From: Antitrichia curtipendula
Taxonomy: Eukaryota > Streptophyta > Bryopsida > Hypnales > Leucodontaceae
NCBI GenBank assembly: GCA_951230915.1
Contig: OX579633.1
Coordinates: 27,686,574 to 27,750,573, forward strand
Length of the DNA stretch: 64,000 nt
Direction: 5' to 3'
Shown in pieces: positions 21,888-33,235 of this stretch. A program made the translations under genes and the position numbers. Every line of letters begins with the position of its first letter. Within the stretch, counting starts at the first letter, position 1. Below the pieces are notes generated by a model that saw only the letters and a list, made by a program, of their open reading frames with translations, was not told the DNA's origin and did no database searches.

Positions 21888-22991
21888 ATGGTGGAGGAAT
21901 TCAAAAAAATTGACCACAATTACGGCGCACACAATCAAGAGAGGGTTTTTGGTTTGACATCGTGGGCCCTGGTGGATGATCATTTCAACATGGATGAAAT
22001 GGCAACCATTGACATTGCTAGTGGACAAACAACCATCGACTGGTCCAAACATGATTGGGATTTCAAGAATGAAGTTGGCTCTGCCGTGGACCATGAAGGC
22101 AATCCATTACTACTGTGGCCAAACCCTTCAACTTTCGTACACGATGGAACTACATGTCCCATTTGCCTTAATCCATTTGGCCCGGAAGGTGGAATGCACT
22201 TAGGCACGTGTGAACATTTGTACCACCCATTCTGCCTAATTAGCTTGATGATTGTCCGCCGACGTTGTTCACTATGCAAGGCTCCTTTCCATAAGCGCTT
22301 GTATGAGTTGTTTGGATTAGTTCTCTACATGCCACCGCATTGGGAATTCAATGCTGAAAATGCCCCTGATCATTCTCAGAAGTGGGGAACAGACTTGGTG
22401 TGGAGTTGGAAATTGAACATCCATTCGTTGGGCAAACAACAACTTTGTACCGAATGGGGTTGGGAAAAAGATCCGGCTCAAATTGTGGAGGTGTGCCACC
22501 ACTTGGTTCCATTGAAGGACAACTTTAGCCAAGGACGACGGAATTTCTTCTTCCAATGCTTCAATGGGCATTGGAATGAGGCACAAAAATACTTCCAATT
22601 TGGACCTCATCCTCTTGGATGGTTGTGGGGCGTTGATGGAGTTCGCATTACTGACGACCAGGGGATGCGGAGGGGGGAAGACATTGACATGCCAGACCCT
22701 GCTGAACTTGCACAACTATCGGAGTCAGAGTGGCGAGAAACCTTTCGAAATGATGGGATGGACTTCTTGTTGGAACAACATAGCCCAAAAACTCTCCAAT
22801 GTCTTCAAAGCCTCAAACAATCACAAATATTGAAGGCTCTTTTAGAGGAAGACGGACTAGCGAGGAGAACTCGATCCGCAGTTCGTAGACTTTGTTTGGG
22901 AACAGATGAAGACCTTCCAATTCGCGCCGGGACACATGACAATGAGGCTGGACCAAGTGGCAGTGCAAGTAGTCCAATGAACATGGACTAA
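21888..22991 (+). CDS. hAT-1 cargo protein, RING-H2 part (same frame as the preceding ORF)
   Basis: 367 codons from the first Met after the TAG; the frame is open from 21,837. At about residues 86-135 there is a RING-H2-like finger: CPICLNPF, then CEHLYHPFC, then CSLCKAPF. This is the cross-brace zinc ligand order typical of E3 ubiquitin ligases. Downstream are Trp-rich conserved-looking blocks (LVWSWKLN, GPHPLGWLWGVDG) and a C-terminal TRSAVRRL segment. Family knowledge suggests ubiquitin transfer, but the substrate is unknown. The TAG before it could come from CAG by one C-to-T change. If the TAG is not read through, this part would need its own start. Confidence 0.72.
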   Translation: MVEEFKKIDHNYGAHNQERVFGLTSWALVDDHFNMDEMATIDIASGQTTIDWSKHDWDFKNEVGSAVDHEGNPLLLWPNPSTFVHDGTTCPICLNPFGPEGGMHLGTCEHLYHPFCLISLMIVRRRCSLCKAPFHKRLYELFGLVLYMPPHWEFNAENAPDHSQKWGTDLVWSWKLNIHSLGKQQLCTEWGWEKDPAQIVEVCHHLVPLKDNFSQGRRNFFFQCFNGHWNEAQKYFQFGPHPLGWLWGVDGVRITDDQGMRRGEDIDMPDPAELAQLSESEWRETFRNDGMDFLLEQHSPKTLQCLQSLKQSQILKALLEEDGLARRTRSAVRRLCLGTDEDLPIRAGTHDNEAGPSGSASSPMNMD

Positions 22992-23299
22992 GTATAGTTT
23001 TCAGTATAGTTTTGAGTGTTTTAGATAGTGAGCTTAGGTTTTCTTAGAAGACTTATTTTCCTAGCACTATAATATTATATAGGCTTATATACTTTCCTAC
23101 TTTGTATTACACTATGCATATGAAATATATTTGATTTTGTTTTGAATGATTTTGCCCAAAGTGACTTCATTTATTTTTTGCACGTACTCATTTGAAATTT
23201 GAATGGACTTGTGGACTTCATACATATTAAAATTATTTATACCATGAAATGAAATGTCATTGAAATGGAGTACAATTCATTCCCAATTTCCACTCAATG
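22992..23299. other. 3' flank of the RING gene
   Basis: AT-rich, with polyadenylation-like AATATAT and TATTAC stretches. Nothing else seen. Confidence 0.4.
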
Positions 23300-24960
23300 A
23301 ATAGAAGTAGGGAAGGTTGGACGGACCACGAAGGCACGAAGTGGCCCGAACTTGAAATTAGGGGAAAAAACGCTTTTCAAATGTCATTAATGCCTTGATG
23401 GAAATATATATATGCAAAGGAATGATGGAACTCCCCCCCAAAAGGGATTGAAATAGGTAAAAATTCACTTGCAAAATAGGCAAAGGAATGATAGAGAAAA
23501 GCAAAAAATAGGGAAGTAATTACCTACTTAAAAATGAATGGCATTTAGTTGGGATAGAATAACATGACAAATGAAGCCCAAAAAAATTAGAATGGGTTTA
23601 GAGAATACAAAATTTAAATGGCCTTTGATTGAGAATTTTAGATGGAGCAATTTTGCTAATGAAGCACAAAAAAAGTAGGAAGGTAAACTGAATGCCAAAA
23701 ATTGGCATTGAGTTGGAGAAAAATTAGGAAGAGAATAATAATGCCATTTAGTTTTTATATAACTTGGGATGTAACAATTTTGCTAATCAATCTAAAAAAA
23801 ATTGGAAAAGAAATGAATCCAAAAAATTAGGAAAGGGAAAGAATCCCCCCCAAAAAGGAAAGGGAATGAATCCCAAGAAACATTTGATAAGGGAATGAAT
23901 CCCAAAGAAATAGGAAAGGGAATGATATACAAAAACTAAAGGGCATTGGCCATTGGGATGGCATGGGATAATGTTGCAAATGAAGTTCAAATAAAATTAG
24001 GAAGTAAATGATATACCCAAAAAAAAGGCATCTATTTGGGATACAATAATCTTGCAAATCACTAACAAAAAATAAGAAGGGCTTAGGTAATACAAAAATT
24101 AAATTATTTAAATGGCCTTCGGGCTCATGATGGAATGGAGCCATTTTGGCATTTTGCTAATGAATTTTACAAAGATTAGGAAGGGAAAGAAATGTAAGTG
24201 CATTTTAAATGTTGCTAATAAAAACAAACAAATGTGAAAGAAATATGAAACAAATATTGTTTCACATTACCTCTTATGTCATATGAAAAATGGGAAGTGA
24301 ATGGATAGACTTCAATTTCGTACCATAAAGAAAAAAATTTAGGGAATCCCTTAGGATGGAATAATTGTGCTAATAAATAAAACAAATAGGAAAGGAAATA
24401 AGCAAAAAAAAAATGCTTACCGTTGGATTAAACAATTTTAGGAATTAATGAAGAAAAAAAAGAGGAAAGGAAGTGAGTTGGATGAATAAATATTGGCATG
24501 GAGTTCACATAAAAGAGTTCTATGAATTAATGAAGAAAAAAATGGTGTCTTTGAGTTGGGGACTTGGGGTGGGAGAACTTCAGGAAATAAGCGAAAACAA
24601 AATAGAGATGGAAATAATTCAACAAAAAAAGATGAATTGAAAATTGGGATGGAAGATTGTTAGGAACAAAATAGAAAAAGGAATGATTCAACTAAACCAA
24701 AAAAATTAAATATAATTTGGGATGGGAGAGTCTTACAAATGAAGCATCTACAGAAAAAGAAGACAAAATGATCCAACCCAAAAAGAATGCCATACAATTG
24801 ACAAGTTGGGATGGGAGACCTGTGCTAATTCCTGGAAAAAAATAGGAAAGGGAATGATGCCCCCCAAAAAAGGACAGTGACTTAGAATGGAAGACTTTTA
24901 GGAATGAAGCCCGAAAAATTAGGAAAGGAAATGATGGAATTAAAAATTGCAGTTGCATAT
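23300..24960. repeat. AT-rich degenerate tandem repeat block 2
   Basis: Same unit as at 18,530-19,830: 'aggaaagggaatgat', 'ggcattgagttgggatg', 'aggaatgaagccca'. It again lies immediately downstream of a cargo gene. Confidence 0.7.
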
Positions 24961-25210
24961 TGAAGGCCTAGAATTTTAAATAACTCCCCTACTATTTCTT
25001 TCATTTCAAATACAATGCAGTTTTATCCTTTTATCTAGTACACTACATTTCAAAAATATTGATTAAACATTTACTAAATATTTCCTCAAAGTGTCCTAAA
25101 CATTTCCTAAATCAAAGAATTTACATTGTTTTTTACAACCTAAATGATATGTTTGTTCAAAGTAGTTTGAAGTGTTAGAAGAAGTAAGGAAAAACATTTC
25201 TCACCACAAC

Positions 25211-25573
25211 AAAGGAGACATCCTCTTCCATGGATTTTCTTCCAAATCTTAGGCCATGGACCTCTTTATTCGGCATCTTGCTTTCATTGTCTTGTCAGAA
25301 TCCAAAATAAGTTGTTGAGGCTAAATTAATGCTTCCCACTCTCCAAGGAAAAGGGCGGTTCAAGGATGTCGCATTTCAAAGTCTTGCTTCCTGTGCTGGA
25401 CGAGTTAGTCCCCGCCCTGGAGTCCCCGCCCTGCCTTCGAGTCCCCGCCCTGACTTCGAGTCCCCGCCCTAGAGTCCCCGTCCTGACTTCGAGTCCCCGC
25501 CCTAGAGTCCCCGTCTTAACTTCGAGTTCCCACCCTTATTTGAAGTCCCCACCATGGAGTCCCCGCCCTATTG
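25211..25573 (+). repeat. hAT-1 internal duplication, copy A, ending in a GC array
   Basis: The segment from 'ggagacatcctcttccatgga' through 'tattcggcatcttgctttca' to a GC array (GAGTCCCCGCCCTGCCTTC units, about 25,410-25,565) recurs at 27,857-28,150. No gene follows this copy; a mariner element has landed at its end. Confidence 0.75.
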
Positions 25574-25575
25574 TA

Positions 25576-26810
25576 CAGTACCCTCCAAAAAGTCTTGCAA
25601 CCCCATTATGAAGTCCTTCAAATTTTCCTTTTTAACTCCATTTTAAGAACATACTATGAAAAGTATCCTATTAAATCTATTGCTTTATGGAACCTTCACC
25701 AACATATGAAATTTCAATGTCTAAAAATAGAAACTCCATTTTTGGTGAATTATTTTATTTATTTTTCACGATATTACATAATAATTAATTAGAAAATGTG
25801 TATGATGATTTTTTAAGATCTGATTGCGTATATATTTAGGAAACATCATTGTTCACATCTTTCATATTACAAAGATGCACACTATGTAGGTAAATTTTTT
25901 GTCTATTTGGCTTTAATGTATTTTGCAATTTCCTTTCATACATGTTCAAGGCAAAGGTCATGTATTCAAAAACATTTGAATAAATATTGTCAAATAGGAT
26001 ATCATTAGGAAGCTATGGTATTGTAGAAGCCTACTATATCATGAATTTTACAGTATGTCTCGCTGACTAGCAACGACTTTGCAACAAAGTGTTACACCTA
26101 CTACCATCAAGTACTACCACCTTGAGCTGCTATCTTAGCTTTGATTTGGTTTGGCATCGTAGAAATTGACTTTTGAATACTTTCTTGAGGTATATCCTTG
26201 CATGCCATATTCACTAATGTCCACATTTAGTCATTGTTGTAGGATCTACATCTTTTTTGTACTCGATCTTTGACTTGCTTCTATAAATTCTCTAAAGGAT
26301 TAAGGTCAAAAGAATTTGGTGTCCACTCAATGAATTTTACATTATGTTATGGTGCAAAGTTGACCAACATTGCTTAGAACTTCACAAGTTTGCTTATAGA
26401 ACTTCTAGCAACATCATATATACAATATTTTAGACAAACATTAATTTTTTCTCACAAAACTTCTAGGCTATGTCTACAAGCAACAATCACTAGAAGCATG
26501 CATGCACTAATGTTGATCCTCTCAACCGCAAAACCGGTTGAAATCCACTACCTATGATCTTCTACAATGAAATTTTCAAATTAACATTGTCCCTTTAAAT
26601 TTAGCTTAGTGTTTTCAAAATCAACCACCTTTCACAAAGAAAGATTTTTCTAAGAAGTGGAATGAGTTACAACAAGGTGCATGACTCACCTAGTTTGGGG
26701 CAAAAAATCTCAATCAAATATCTAAATTTACCTACCATGAGTTTGATTTGTAATTAAACTACTCGGATGAGAACTAGACATGGGGTTGCAAGAGTTTTTG
26801 GAGGGTACTG
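25576..26810 (-). mobile_element. Tc1/mariner element, decayed, 1,235 bp
   Basis: Termini CAGTACCCTCCAAAAA and TTTTTGGAGGGTACTG are inverted repeats of about 30 bp (with GTCTTGCAACCCC / GGGGTTGCAAGA further in). They are flanked by TA on both sides (25,574-25,575 and 26,811-26,812), the Tc1/mariner target. On the minus strand about 26,340-26,090 there are remnants of the transposase C-terminal catalytic part: EWTPNSFDLNPLENL, then QVKDRVQK, and later QESIQKSISTMP. Several stops interrupt it, so it is inactive. It inserted into a GC array of hAT-1 and is therefore younger than that array. Confidence 0.82.
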
Positions 26811-26879
26811 TACATTCAATTAAAAAAGAGTCCCTTGTGCCAAGTATTCCAAAAAATGAATCCCTTTACATGAAGAACA

Positions 26880-27840
26880 AACTATAACTTGTAACTTCTC
26901 ATTGTTCTAAGACAAGAATGAAATAAAAAATCAATAGGAATATGAATAATGGATTAAAAAACAAATGGCATTGAGTTCGGAACTTCGGATTGAAGAATTT
27001 ATTTATGGATGAAGCAAAAGTGATAAGAAAGGGAATGATTCAACAAATCAAGAATGGCAATGATTTAGGATGGAAGAGTTTTTGGAACGAAGCAAAGAAC
27101 AAATATAGGAAAGGGAATGACTAAATAAAAAAAGATTGGCATAGACTTGGAATAAAAGAGTTTAGGAATTAAAGAAGGAAAAAAATAGGAACGTATATAA
27201 AAATAGAGAATCGAATGATTCTACATATAACTATTGGCATGCAATTGGAATTAAAGAGTTTTAGGAATTAATGAAGCCAAACAAAATAGGAAAGGGAATG
27301 GTGGAACAAAAATAAAATGGCATTGAATTGAAAACAAAGTGCTTAAGGAGTTCATGTAGCCAAAAAAACTAAGGGGCATTGAAGTGGAATGGAAGAATTT
27401 TAGAAATGAAGCAGAAACAAAAACGAAAAAAAAGAGAATGATGGAACAAATAAATTATGGCTTTGAATTGAGGTGGTAGAACTTCAAGAAATAAGCAAAA
27501 ATGAAGTAGGAAAGGGCATGATTCAACAAACAAAGATCGGCATGGTGTTGGAAGAATACTACAAAAGAGACTTGCTAAGTTTTGAAGCAAAACAAATTAG
27601 AAAAGGAGATCATTCAACAAAACAACCCAAAAAATATGAATTGGGATGGGAGAGTTTTAGGAATGATCCAAATAAATAGGGAAAGGAATGATGGAACCAA
27701 AAATGAACATTTGGCTTTGATTTGAGATGGAAGAGTTTTAGGAACAAAATAGAAAAAAGAATGATTCAACCAAAAGAAAAAAAATTAGAATAAGTTGGAA
27801 TGGGAGAGTTCTAGGAATGAAGCCCAAAAAAAAGGAGAGA
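26880..27840. repeat. AT-rich degenerate tandem repeat block 3
   Basis: Third block of the unit described at 18,530; 'aggaaagggaatgat' and 'ggaatgaagc' phrases recur. It joins directly to duplication copy B. Confidence 0.7.
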
Positions 27841-27856
27841 GAAAGATCCGACCTCG

Positions 27857-28150
27857 AAGGGGACATGCTCTGCCATGGAGTTTCTTCCAAATCTTAGGCC
27901 GTGGAGCTCTTTATTCGGCATCTTGCTTTCATTGTCTTGTCAGAATTTGTTGAGGCTAAAATTAATGCTTCCCCCGCTCTAAGGAAAAGGCGGTTGAAGG
28001 ATGTCAAGCACAAGCGCATTTCAAAGTCATGCTTCCTAGGCTGGACGAGTACGTCCCCGCCCTGGAGTCCCCGCCCTGCCTTCGAGTCCCCGCCCTGCCT
28101 TCGAGTCCCCGCCCTAGAGTCCCCGCCCTGCCTTCAATTCCGCGCCCTGA
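27857..28150 (+). repeat. hAT-1 internal duplication, copy B, ending in a GC array
   Basis: Diverged copy of 25,211-25,573, 2.6 kb away, ending in GAGTCCCCGCCC units at 28,052-28,145. Further single units follow at about 28,223-28,250. Confidence 0.75.
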
Positions 28151-28439
28151 CTTTGAGTCCATTCCATGGAGTCTGAGATTGAGCTGCGCTCTCTCAAGTT
28201 CCTCCATTTGTGTGAATTGTCCGCGCCCTGCGTCCGCGCCCTAGCACAATCCATTCAGCGAAAACATTGGGGAGTGAAAGCCATTTTCTTTGTCCACGAA
28301 TTTGGGGGCGTGACGACATTTAATGTTCCCCTTTTTCCATGAAAAGGAGGGACACAATCTTCCCAGACCATTAAGGATGGCGAAGGTCAACGTACTTTTC
28401 GATGCATCCTCGTGAGCACACCTGCATTTCTGTACTGGA

Positions 28440-28610
28440 GTCGCGTCCTGGAGTCCGCGCGTTCGAGTCCCCGCCCTGGAGTCCCCGCCCTGTCTTCGAG
28501 TCCCCGCCCTAGAGTCCCCGCCCTGCCTTCGAGTCCCCGCCCTGGAGTCCGCGCCTTGCCTTCGAGTCCCCGCCCTAGAGTCCCCGCCCTGACTTCAAGT
28601 CCGCGCCTTA
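28440..28610 (+). repeat. hAT-1 GC promoter array upstream of the transposase
   Basis: About nine units alternating GAGTCCCCGCCCTGG and TTCGAGTCCCCGCCCTA. It is followed within 45 bp by a TATA box. Confidence 0.88.
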
Positions 28611-28652
28611 TATTTTGGTGACGAAGACGTTCGCGCCCCCTAAACCGCTAAG

Positions 28653-28660
28653 TATATAAA
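28653..28660 (+). promoter_or_regulatory. TATA box of the hAT-1 transposase
   Basis: TATATAAA, 268 bp before the ATG at 28,921. The leader shows a donor-like 'gtgagtctac' and an acceptor-like 'gggtggcag', a possible short 5'-UTR intron like those of the two cargo genes. Confidence 0.55.
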
Positions 28661-28920
28661 GGAAAGGAAGACCCAGCATTCCCCACATTTGTCACCTGGC
28701 CTCTATTTCTTGGACTTCAATTCATTTTGAGCTCCTTGTGAGTCTACTTGGGTGGCAGATGGCCCTAGTTTGCTGCTGAGGTGATGTCAAAATCAGTTCA
28801 AGCAGTGGAGTAGCGCTAACTGCTGTTATTGATACTGTGTTTGGTATATCTTGGATCCTTTTAACTTCAATATAAAGGAGGAGGAAGACGGAAGAAAATA
28901 TCCTTGGATCGTTGAACGCA

Positions 28921-31900
28921 ATGGCAAGTCAAAGGAAGCAGACCAAGGAATGGGAGCCGTGGCTTCAGTTTACGGAGAATGGGGTTAAAGTGACTTGTGT
29001 TTTCTGTGCTGGGACCTTCAGTTACAAACGTGAGCGTGCTTTTGCACACTTTGGATATGGCTCCAAATCGGAGAGGTCAATTTGTCGAAGTATGCCTCGT
29101 CCAGTGCGACATAGATTTGCCAATTGTGCAGGATTTGTCCCGCTACGAATCGATGTCGGGGACATGTATGAAGGAGAACCAATTCAAAGTGCGCCATCTA
29201 GAGCAACTCCTCTTGCAAGTTCAAGTGAAGCCACTGAAAATGAGGTGACGGGTGGGATCAATGGTGGAAGAGCGGAAGAAGGGGCAAACGTTTCAGAAGG
29301 AATTGATATTCTACAAACGTCAAATAGTCTTGCTGGATCCAATTCTACGAGATTTGGATCATTACGTCAACAACGCATGGCGGACGCATTCAACATTGCA
29401 AAGAGGAAGGAGTTGGATGAGAAGTGGGCAAGTTTTTTCTATGAAGCGAATGTGCCATTTAATGTGGCAAGGCATCCAGCCTTCATTGAAGCGGTGAGGG
29501 CAACCTCAGTGGCGAAGTTTGAATACAGTCCACCTTCTTACCATCAATTTAGGACTAATTTGATTGAACCGAGGAGGTTGCAAATTGAGAAGCAGATTCA
29601 AGAGAAGGTTGGATTTGCTGTCAAGCACTACGGGGTGTCGATATGCACCGATGGTTGGGATGATGTCAATCGGAGACCCCTCATGAATGTGATGATGTCA
29701 TGCCCTACAGGTGATGTATTTTTGGGGTCAATTGATACTACCTCGCAAAAGAAAACCATGCGCTACATATCAGACCAAATGAACGTGTACATTGAGAAGG
29801 TGGGTCCCAAATATGTAACACAAGTGTGCACAGATAATGCAGCAAACACGCTTGGCGCATTGAAGGACATCACTAACACATACCCGCATATTTTTGCGCA
29901 AGGCTGCATGGCACATGCACTAGATCTCATGTTGGAAGACTGGGCCAAAGTCCAAGAATTTTCCGATTTAATTGCAGGGCAAAAAGATTGTGCCAATACA
30001 TTCGAAACCATCATGCGACCATGTCGGTTTTCCGCGAGTTGAGTCCGAATCTGCAACTCGTAGTGCCTAGCGAAACCCGCTTCGCTTGTAATTTCCTCAT
30101 ATTGCAGCGATTGGTGAAACTCAGAGGAGTCTTGGAGCGGTTGAATAACCACCCACGTGTTCTAAATTTCTTTGATACCCTAAGGAATGAACAAAATGGA
30201 CCGCAAGCAGCTACCGCTTCACGTAATGTCAAAAGAACCATTGAAGATGTGGCTTTCTGGCAACGGTGTGTGAATTACGTGTACATGACTGAAGACGCAT
30301 TGAAGGCTTTGCGTGTGTTTGATGGACGAGAACCAGCCATGGGTCGGGCGTGGCTCGTAATGCACAATTTGCGAGGGCATGTGTTTTCTTTAAGAGAACC
30401 ACCTTTCAGCTTACGTGATGACATAGCAGTCATTTTGGAAGAATCTTTCAGTGCAAGATGGCACATGGTTTTTGAAGATACACACTACGCAGCGGCCCTT
30501 TTGAATCCATACCTCTTGGATAACGTGGCGCTCAGGGAAGATTGAACTGCCCTACGTGCATTGTACAGAGTCATCCGCAACATGATGGGGAACCTGAGTG
30601 TCAATTTTGATGATGTGATGGCGGAATTAACAGAATTCGAGGAGGGTATTGGACCCTACAGTCCAGCTGAGACACCCAACATCCGTGCGACACAAATGCT
30701 TCCCCACCAATGGTGGCACAGGGTTGGAGATCGGGCTCTTTTGAAAATTGCCGTGCGTGTTTTATCCCTCACGTGTTCCGCCAGCTCCTGTGAAAGGAAT
30801 TGGAGTATGTATTCCTTTGTTCACAATAAGATCCGAAATCGATTGGCCCCTGAAAAGGCAGAGTCCCTGGTATATATTTATACCAATAGCCGTGTACTTC
30901 GCCAACAACCAGGAGCCGATCCAGTTCGTTGGTATGATGCGAATATGTACTCAGAGGATTCTGATCCAAATGCCCTTGGACCGATCCCGGTGAATGAACG
31001 CAATCGAGAATTTGACGCACTGCAATCAGAGGAAGAAGAAGAGGTTGATGGGGAAGCCAACCGAGGAACTCAAGAGTATCCGGCAAACCCAGATCTTTGG
31101 AGGCAAGGAGCCGATCACCTCGAAGAAGCGCGGAACTACTATGGAGATGCTGATGATGGAGAGGAGGAACTCCTTCGTGGTCGTAGGGGACCACCACCAC
31201 CAAATCCTCGTCGTAGTCTTTCACCTCCACTTCCTCAAAATGAAGGGGTTGTAGAAGTCCCAGCTTTGTCGTCTTCTTTGGAGACCGACAATCCAAATGA
31301 CGATAACGTTGATGATGGTATTTCCCACAACAACAACGACGATGATGACAACCTCCCTCCAGGAAATGGTGGCGGAAATGGTGGTGGAAATGGAAATGGT
31401 GGTGGACATGAAAATGGCGAGAGAAACAGGGGGAGGAATGCGAATCCAAATCATGGAGGATCTTCTCACAATCGAGATGGCAATACACGCCCTACGAGAG
31501 TGGAACCAGCAACTCGTAACATTAGAGCTCTAGAAAGACAACATGATAGAAACGTTAGAAATGCAAGAGTGCCACGCCCTTTTGCAAGAAATCAACCGGC
31601 TGGTAACATGAGAAGGCCTTTTGATCCAGAGCATGTGGACCATGATGATGTTTTTGCTTTTGTAGAACCACCCGAAGACATTGCCCCTGTACCGGCTCCA
31701 GTTGCGGGCCATCCTGCTATTTCTGAACATGGTACACAAGTGCCACATTCCCTAGATCCATCTTCAGAAACAATTTCCAATGCCATCCAAAGACCTTATC
31801 AAGAAGGATTAGGCTCAGTGAAAAATGTTGATTTGACTCTGCAAAGAGTTTCACGTGGTAGACCACCTGTGGCCCCTCGGCCCTCCGTTCATCATGAAGT

Positions 31901-32432
31901 AGGTCAATATCAACAAGCCCGTGGACGGACGAGAGGCCATGGTAGAGCTGCAGGCCGTGGAGGGAGTACAGGCCGAGGACGAACAGAAGATCTGCATATT
32001 AGAGAAGCATCATCGCCAAGGCATGCTAATCGTTCACCCCTCGGAATTGGAGCAAGAGATCCAAATAGGGTGATAGAACCGTTCCTAAGTACATACGTAC
32101 CAGGACCTAGCCGGTCAACTCCGGCATTTGTTGTTCGAACAATTCCAGGTGGGCCTACTATAAATTCTGATGCAGAAGACCCCAACGCACAACGACACAA
32201 GAGGTTGAAGCGCAAACGTACTCATGGCCAAACAACTATAGAGCTTCGAAATGAAAACTTGGAAGTTGAGGAACATTGGACCACCGACAGTGGTGAAGCA
32301 GAAGATGAATATGACAGCAATGAAGATGCCAATGACGAGGCACCAGAGGATGATGATGTTGTTGTTCAAGATGCTAATGCAGCGAATCCAAGTGCCCAAG
32401 AAGTTTGTAGGTCGAGTCGTTTGAATAATTGA
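28921..32432 (+). pseudogene. hAT-1 transposase (BED finger, DUF659, hAT dimerisation), two lesions
   Basis: It starts MASQRKQTKEW. A BED-like finger (Cys 26 and 29 in TCVFCAG, then FAHFGY) is followed by the DUF659/RNase-H-like core with CTDGW (Asp about 244) and CTDNAAN (Asp about 305). The C-terminal dimerisation block is LTCSASSCERNWSMYSFVH with the third acidic residue. A one-base frameshift near 29,990-30,000 and an in-frame TGA at 30,543-30,545 break it; both sides of each lesion align with the hAT-2 transposase. After the dimerisation block come about 470 extra residues: acidic stretches, GGNGGGNGNGGG, an RG-rich GRTRGHGRAAGRGG tract and a final acidic region. Most hAT transposases end soon after dimerisation, so this tail is unusual. 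It is the presumed source of the element's mobility before decay. Confidence 0.88.
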
Positions 32433-32790
32433 GGTTATTGAGTTGCATCGATGGTAGATCTCGGATCTTTAAGAGTTGAAGACAATTGTAGCAATTGGAA
32501 GAAATATAGACGAGAAGCCAAAAAAATGTTTTGGATAACCTATGAGAAACAGAGAAAGTGAGCGTATTTTGGAAGTATAGATTCATTGTATTGATATTGT
32601 ACTTTGCAATGCATGAATTTTATAAACTATTTTGGTTATCACAAACATTGCAGCCTACCTGTATTTTTTTTGTGTATTTTGTATTTGATGGGCCTCCTGG
32701 AAACCTTGGTGGGGAAATCATGTAAAATACATTCCAGTTACTGGTTCTTTTTAATGCAGTGGGGTCTCCTATTTGTTCCGAATTTTTTTT

Positions 32791-32794
<4 letters not shown>

Positions 32795-32822
<28 letters not shown>
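32795..32822. repeat. (AT)n microsatellite
   Basis: Uninterrupted AT repeat between the transposase gene and the right GC array. Confidence 0.9.
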
Positions 32823-32825
<3 letters not shown>

Positions 32826-32849
32826 AAAACACATAAATTTAATCCACCA

Positions 32850-33235
32850 TTGCCCGTCCGCGCCCTCCCACTCACGTTCAGGTCCGCGCCGTACCTGAAG
32901 GAGTCCGCGCCCTGCCTGTCACAGTGAAGTCCCCGCCCTGCTTGAAGGAGTCCGCGCCCTGACGCGCTGAAGTCCGCGCCCTGACTGAAGGAGTCCGCGC
33001 CCTCACTGTCACAGTGAAGTCCCCGCCCTTCTTGAAGGAGTCCGCACCCTGACGCGCTGAAGTCCGCGCCCTGACTGTCATACAGAAGTCCCCGCCCTGC
33101 TTCGAGGAGTCCGCGCCCTGCTTGAAGGAGTCCGCGCCCTGACGCTCACACTGAAGTCCCCGCCCTGATTCGATGAGTCCGCGCCCTAAAGCGCTGAAGT
33201 CCGCGCCCTGACTGAAGAAGTCCCCGCCCCTAGAT
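32850..33235 (+). repeat. hAT-1 right subterminal GC array
   Basis: About fifteen units alternating GAGTCCGCGCCCTG and GAAGTCCCCGCCCTG with spacers such as ACTGTCACA and ACGCGCT. It lies about 150 bp inside the right terminus and in opposite orientation to the left array, as subterminal transposase-binding repeats normally are. Confidence 0.87.

Noticed and set aside
27901..28176. Small protein gene in the duplicated module
   Set aside because: The frame runs straight into the GC array and the related copy at 25,261 does not preserve it.
31221..31488. His-rich and Met/Thr-rich frames overlapping the hAT-1 transposase tail
   Set aside because: Shadows of the GGNGNGGG and acidic coding tract of the transposase.
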